From Solicoccozyma terricola (lineage: Eukaryota; Basidiomycota; Tremellomycetes; Filobasidiales; Piskurozymaceae), in contig BCLD01000002.1 of assembly GCA_001600875.1 (NCBI GenBank), positions 1,501,768-1,551,854 of the forward strand: 50,087 bases of DNA, read 5' to 3'. How positions within the stretch are numbered: the first letter of the stretch is position 1; the number at the start of each line of letters is the position of its first letter. The notes below the pieces were generated by a model. That model was not told where the DNA came from. It saw nothing but the letters and a program-made list of their open reading frames with translations, and made no database searches. The translations under genes were made by a program, and so were the position numbers. This document shows positions 45,450 through 50,087 of this stretch, one piece after another.

Positions 45450-46610
45450 TTCTTGAGGACATTTGTTCTCGTCCAGGAGATGATTTCGTTTGATATTTCA
45501 GGTCTCGGGTGGGAAATTATAATAAGAACACTCGTATCGGTTTGGTCTGTACCTACTTAAAGTTTGTCTATCTGTCTGTCTATCAGTCCGTGGATTGGGG
45601 TTGCAGGAGCTGCTTTCAAAGGAAAAAAAAACATGGATATTCTTCTGCCTAGTTGAAACATAGTGTTTTCGAGAAATGACAGCGGCGCACCGTGATACAT
45701 TGTCTCCATGTTTCTCTTCTTGTGTCTCAGCCCGAACCCTTCCGTTTCCGATCCTCTTTCCGAACCTCATTCCATCGGAAGTCCTTGTGGCTATTGCTCT
45801 CTAACCGGAAGCTTCTACGATCAGCAATCAACGACATTTAGGTCGAGACATGGTTTCTAGATTCCCTGTTGTGAGAATATACCGAACGTAAGTCGGGGGT
45901 CATGTTGACGAAGCAAGTAATTTTCGCTTACCCCGCATGCATACTAGCTGTTTCGTCTATCTCGGCAGTTCGGAGAGTTTGTTGCTCTGGAGCGGGATGT
46001 CGACCTATCCCTTCCATATCTCTCCGCGTTGAGAGTCCTGTTACGACTAAACTTCGAGATCACCAAGGAGGCTTGTGAGCTGAGTTACGACGGGGCGAGC
46101 GAAGAGCTGTAGCTTTGCCTCGACACTCCCCAGCAGCCTGATGTGGCGGCCCACGTTGCAGGCCTGAATGGATCGAGCGCACCATGTGCCAGAGTCCAAT
46201 GAAGCGAAATGGTCGGGATCTCGGCTTGGTGTTCACCCGTAGTATCATATGTGAGGTCGATTGTCACCCCTTGGACTAGGTCTCGAATTACGTGGGGATT
46301 CGAGGTCAAAGTTGGTGTAGTCCATTGACGAGTAATTGATTCGCAGCGAAACGCAATGCATTCTGACTATGAATGTGGAGGATAGCTGGACGTTCCTCGG
46401 TAGTTTCCAAAGCCAGACGTCTTCAACAGCCGTTTCTGCTGCCACAAGGGATCCCGCTTATAATATGTCTGCTGAACATCAGACGGTTGCGATTATTTGA
46501 GTTTGACAAGGTAACCACTTGTGGAAGATCGTCCCGTCTAGAGGCTGCCAAACCCCATCGACATCCATTCGATAAGCACAAGGTCTCACCTCAAATCGAT
46601 ATCATCGCTA
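45450..46610. other. intergenic, no gene seen
   Basis: This is the convergent 3' flank of the metalloprotease (plus) and the Pth11-like gene (minus). A CTGT-rich tract lies at about 45567-45590. I see only short frames without features. Confidence 0.4.
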
Positions 46611-47841
46611 TTACGCAACCCCTAATGTGCCCATCGGCGCAGGGGTGGCCGACCCTTGGGAGAACAATGCCGAAGATCGCGATCCAGCTACCGTATCGCG
46701 CGGAGCAAGTATATGCCTGATCGTAGCGTACATGGTGGGCGCGTTGGCGACGATGCATGCGCACATTATTTCGATGGAAGCCAAGAAGATGCGTAGGTTC
46801 TGAGATGTGGAGTTCTGACCGGTTTCCACGAGGCGTACGGTCTGTACGATGATGACCAAGCCGCCCAGGATAAATAGGAGCCCAAGAGTCAGTTTTCTGT
46901 GAGGTGTTGCCTTTAGTGGTATTAGAAGGCGGAAGAAGAGAAGAGGGGGTCGACGCACTTGTGCAGTGGAAGACGGACTTTAAAGAGGATTGGTAGTGGG
47001 AGCGCCAGGAGCATGAAGTCTGTTAAGATGTTCAGGGCGCCTGTTGTATCAAACGTTCAGCAGGCTGGATTATACAGTGACGGGTCATCGCACGCTTACC
47101 TGAAATGAAGATGTATTTCAGCGCGCGAACACACTTGTCTGTTGTTTCCGAGCAGGTCGAAGTCAGCTGTGGAAGATATCAGACGAGAGAGAGGGGATGA
47201 CGAACCCGGATTTGGCAGAACCGTCCAATATAAGGACGCCGGCTGGCATTCCACAAAGGCCATGATGACACTGATGCAGTAGGTGACGGCCAAAACGAAG
47301 ATAACGATGGGGATCATCGTGTCGCCGTACCACAACGCCTCGATGACTTTCGAATAGAAAACCAAAAGGATCGACTTGAGGATCCACAGGCTGCGCGATC
47401 GATTAGTAAGCCGCTCACAACAGAAAGTATGGCGAGAACAGTTTAGACGCACTTTGTAATTTGCATGACCCGCGCAACAAGCACACACTTGGAGCCAATT
47501 GTCCGTCGCCGGATCTCCTCCGCTGTAAAGACGATCCCGCCAGGGCCCAGCGCTGCAGGGTTGATGTTGGTGGTACCCCAGATGATTGGCACGTAGTTGA
47601 AAGGTATAGAGGCGGCCACGGTAACGATGGCCAAGGCAGCGAGGTAGTCGCCGAGGTCGAGATGACAGTAATAGACCTTTCGAAGGACCACGCGCACGGA
47701 TAGGACCATCACGGCGACTATGTAGCAGGCCAGTACGACAGAGGCCGCTGCTTGCTCCATGTTGGTTGTCCGCCGGAGGGCAACGCCGTTACGTTCGTAC
47801 CGAAGCAGGTCGCTTCTGCATACCCATCCCAGCGTCCTCAT
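46611..47841 (-). CDS. Pth11-like / fungal rhodopsin-fold integral membrane protein
   Basis: About five exons encode seven probable membrane segments: 'VVLACYIVAVMVLSVRVVLR', 'LDLGDYLAALAIVTVAASIP', a loop with 'AEEIRRRTIGSKCVLVARVM' and 'WILKSILLVFYSKVIEALWY'. Then come 'MIPIVIFVLAVTYCISVIMA', 'FVECQPASLYWTVLPNPG', 'DFMLLALPLPILFKVRLPLH', 'KLTLGLLFILGGLVIIVQTV' and 'NLRIFLASIEIMCACIVANA'. The 'LGDYLA', 'ECQP' and 'D..LLALPLPIL' patterns are typical of this large fungal family. Some members sense surfaces or nutrients; most are untested. There is no CFEM domain. A second in-frame ATG at 47760 is the alternative start. The first intron has a classical TACTAAT-like branch site. Confidence 0.8.
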
Positions 47842-48559
47842 CTGTGAGCTGCGATCGCGGTCTTAGGGAGGCGCACGGGCTGCATTCAGGCCTGTTGAAT
47901 TTGCACGTGCAACAGCTCGACTCGAGTTGACCGAATAGGGCGCTTTTCACGAGTGGCATCATGCAAGTGTTAGGACACCTCTTGAAGCTTAACTCCAGTC
48001 ACCTAAGGATGTTCCAAGGACATCTATCGAGAGGTACAGGTGCTGCGCACCTTTCCTGATGTTTTCAGATGTCTCTGCTCTCTTTTGTAATCCCTACATA
48101 GGTCGAAACTTTCTGTTCTGGCCTAAAGATGAAATTCATCGAGACCTCATCTTTACCTAATCGCCATAAGCCACACCACACTTAACGGACGCGGATGTGT
48201 CGGAATTTCTTTCTATTTCGCCGGCCCTCTCTGCAAACTCGGGGGATTGATACATATAGGGTTTATGGAAAGAGGAATACGTCTCGGGGATGAGGCAGCT
48301 GGAGTGGACTGAGCAGGAGTCGCCAATCGTTGAACCTCATATCACGTCATCGTTTTACATTGTTGCAATTGACGGCACTCCTCAATCCAGCATATCATGA
48401 AGTTGACCCTGGGTGAGTCCATTGCCCGCTCAGACACGTGAGAATTCCGGTGACAGGAGATCGTCATTGTATTATCATTGTTTGTCGGTGCTCGGAGTCG
48501 TCGTGGCCCACGTGTCGATCGCGGCGCAATCCACAATGGTCAGAGACCCGTGCCGTCTT
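47842..48559. other. intergenic, no gene seen
   Basis: Promoter side of the Pth11-like gene and beyond. Nothing supported. Confidence 0.35.
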
Positions 48560-49045
48560 CTACAACCCGAAGATCTGTTGAAAGAATGAAATCAATAATG
48601 GGATTGAGTCGATAGCAAATGAAGTGGCCCCACCGAGAACATCCTGAGGACAGAGATCAAAATAGGTGATTTCCGTGCCGTTCGCGAATTCGATCCCCTC
48701 GCCGTTGATGACCCTGTCGAGGACAATCTTGCGGAACCGGGACTCGGAGCTAGAGAACCAGGGGATTCCCCAAAGGCCATCAATGTCGTTCTTGTATCTG
48801 TGGTCATTGAAGTGGACGAGGGCCGGGATTTGTCCCGTCCTCTTATGGATCAACAGAGTTGGGAGAAGATCGAATGGAGGGTTGAACAAAGAAGCCCTGA
48901 GGCTGCAAGGCGGCGGCGTCGGTGTTGTTTGAAGTAGGTTCGGTATGGAAGATAGAAGCTCGGGCGATGGCACATTAACAAACTTATATCTCGAAGCACG
49001 AAAGGAGAGTAAGAATGTCTTAGCTGCCCTAGAGCAATCCATCAA
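48560..49045 (-). CDS. orphan open reading frame, unknown function
   Basis: A single open frame of 161 codons starting 'MMDCSRAAKTFLLSFRASRY'. Its composition looks coding-like, with balanced residues and few repeats. It contains 'RTGQIPALVHFNDHRYKNDI' and 'GLWGIPWFSSSESRF', and a hydrophobic end 'SIPLLISFFQQIFGL'. I recognise no family. It may be a fragment of a longer gene whose other exons I could not place, or a chance frame. Confidence 0.35.
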   Translation of the reverse strand: MMDCSRAAKTFLLSFRASRYKFVNVPSPELLSSIPNLLQTTPTPPPCSLRASLFNPPFDLLPTLLIHKRTGQIPALVHFNDHRYKNDIDGLWGIPWFSSSESRFRKIVLDRVINGEGIEFANGTEITYFDLCPQDVLGGATSFAIDSIPLLISFFQQIFGL

Positions 49046-49712
49046 TATCTAGAGAGATCCGTCGGTTTCTAGAGATGTCCATCGATTGTAAGAGAGATCC
49101 ATCGTTTGCAATCGAGGGGCATCCGTTGTAATTGAGGAAGCCCGATTGGTCCAAGAGGCATAAGAGGAGAGCGAAAGAAATAGAGTTAAATCAAGTAAGG
49201 ATTCATATCCCAATCCGGACGTAGATGCTTAGGGTCTGATGCCACACGAGAGATGACGTGTCCATGTAAGGATACGACCCATCTCAGGCCCGAATCCTCA
49301 CCGATCCGCGGATCTCGCCCACCGATTCCTCATCCGCGGTGCTCCGGACTACGGATCCTCGGAGCCCTCGTATCAGTTAGACGACGATTCCCCAACAAGC
49401 AAGAGAATTCAGAATAGTGCATGTGGCTGGGATTCGAGCAGCGGCGGCGGCGGCGGTGGCAGCAGCAGCAGCGGAAGATCGAAATGGACTGGACACATAA
49501 CCAACTCAAGTCCGATGATGCCAATATGTTTTGGAAAGGGAAAAGAAAAGAGAAAATCGAACGAGTATAGGTAAGTAAATACAAAAAAACATGGGTCGAC
49601 ACAAGTCAAAATAGAGCGACCGACTGCCGATTTCTAATCAGTGGTTCATTCTTTCCGCCTAACAGCCATTCCCCACCACCACATCATCTATCATCATCTA
49701 TCCTTTCATCCA
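49046..49712. other. intergenic with short degenerate repeats
   Basis: Short AGAGATCCATCG-like repeats occur at about 49048-49110. A CGG/CAG repeat block lies at about 49440-49472. No supported gene. Confidence 0.35.
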
Positions 49713-49886
49713 TCACTCTGTCAATCTCCCAATCTCCTTCTCCAACCTCTCCCTCTTCCCCTTCTCCAACCTCTCCCTCTTCCCCTTCAACACCACCATT
49801 TTCCTCCTCTGCACTGGATTAAGCTCTTTGACATTCAACGTTGTTGGGGATGGGGAAGAGGATGAAGGTTTGCAGGATTTGATCAT
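49713..49886 (-). CDS. short Lys/Glu-rich coiled-coil frame, possible last exon of a gene
   Basis: 57 codons. 'ELNPVQRRKMVVLKGKRERL' runs into an exact internal repeat (KRERLEKG/KRERLEKE) and ends 'EIGRLTE'. The heptad-like Leu spacing suggests a short coiled coil. The DNA repeat behind it is two copies of CTCCAACCTCTCCCTCTTCC-type sequence on the plus strand. It may be an independent small gene, the terminal exon of a gene extending past the window, or a chance product of the repeat. Confidence 0.3.
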   Translation of the reverse strand: MIKSCKPSSSSPSPTTLNVKELNPVQRRKMVVLKGKRERLEKGKRERLEKEIGRLTE

Positions 49887-49900
49887 GGTGGTGGTGGTGG

Positions 49901-50087
49901 TGGACTACATCCGGGGTATGATGCTCATCCTTACCTGTTGGACTACATCCCCGGTATGAGGCTCGTCCTTGCCTATAGCCTCAAATGGACTACATCCCCG
50001 GTGTGAGGCTCGTCCTTACCTATAGCCTCAAATGGACTACATCCCCGGTGTGTGGCTCGTCCTTACCTGTTGGACTACATCCCCGGT
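49901..50087. repeat. minisatellite with two unit lengths, open at the window end
   Basis: Units starting TGGACTACATCC lie at 49901, 49939, 49986, 50033 and 50071, so they are 38, 47, 47 and 38 nt plus a partial unit. The longer form carries an extra segment around ATAGCCTCAAA. Unit lengths are not multiples of three, which argues against a coding repeat. Confidence 0.9.

Noticed and set aside
49901..50087. CRISPR-like array
   Set aside because: Units are contiguous with no unique spacers, have two lengths and sit in a fungal genome, so this is a minisatellite.

Overview
The window looks like nuclear chromosomal DNA of a filamentous or yeast-like fungus, most likely a basidiomycete and perhaps Tremellomycetes-like (inference). 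The genes are densely interrupted: up to about 14 short introns of roughly 45-90 nt, nearly all GT-AG. The products are typical fungal ones: an NCS1 permease, an MFS sugar porter, a Pth11-like membrane protein, a Ccc1 transporter and a Sec2-domain exchange factor. No bacterial operon, prophage, rRNA, tRNA or CRISPR array was recognised. Exon limits were worked out by eye from reading frame and splice sites.

Layout. 1-4990: three tandem minus-strand single-exon genes of unknown function, each preceded by a recognisably related block of about 500-560 bp although the proteins have diverged widely. 5285-8290: a peroxisomal-type acyl-CoA ligase (minus). About 9100-9930: a frameshifted relic of a GH78-type glycosidase. 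10447-12289: an L-serine/threonine dehydratase (minus). 12987-14262: a Saf4/CCDC130-type splicing factor (minus). 14441-16100: a Ccc1-type vacuolar iron/manganese transporter (minus, broken by a sequence gap), divergent from a Sec2-domain Rab exchange factor (16966-19490, plus). 20026-21585: a secreted ricin-B-type (beta-trefoil) lectin (minus). 22165-22344: the orphan C-terminal tail of an ABC transporter. 22683-23537: a small unknown membrane protein.

24266-30987 is a plausible nitrogen-scavenging group: an NCS1 nucleobase/hydantoin-type permease (minus) divergent from a DCG1-like Asp/Glu/hydantoin racemase, followed by an amidase-signature enzyme (both plus). The 978-bp divergent promoter holds seven HGATAR sites, the binding motif of fungal GATA nitrogen regulators. 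Uptake, racemisation and amide hydrolysis would fit one pathway (inference).

31086-34006: a large low-complexity protein of unknown function (minus). 34931-36452: an AIF/FSP1-like NAD(P)H:quinone-type oxidoreductase (minus, broken by a second gap). About 37000-39800: decayed sequence, including a frameshifted maltose O-acetyltransferase-like gene. 40810-43114: an MFS sugar transporter (plus, 11 exons). 43818-45449: a secreted metzincin-type metalloprotease with a Cys-rich N-terminal region (plus). 46611-47841: a Pth11-like/rhodopsin-fold fungal membrane protein (minus). 48560-49045: an orphan ORF. The window ends inside a minisatellite.

The oddest genome-scale feature is a set of about 18 long poly(G)/poly(C) runs. 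They sit mostly in introns and intergenic DNA, occur in both orientations, and flank both N gaps and most of the isolated Ns.
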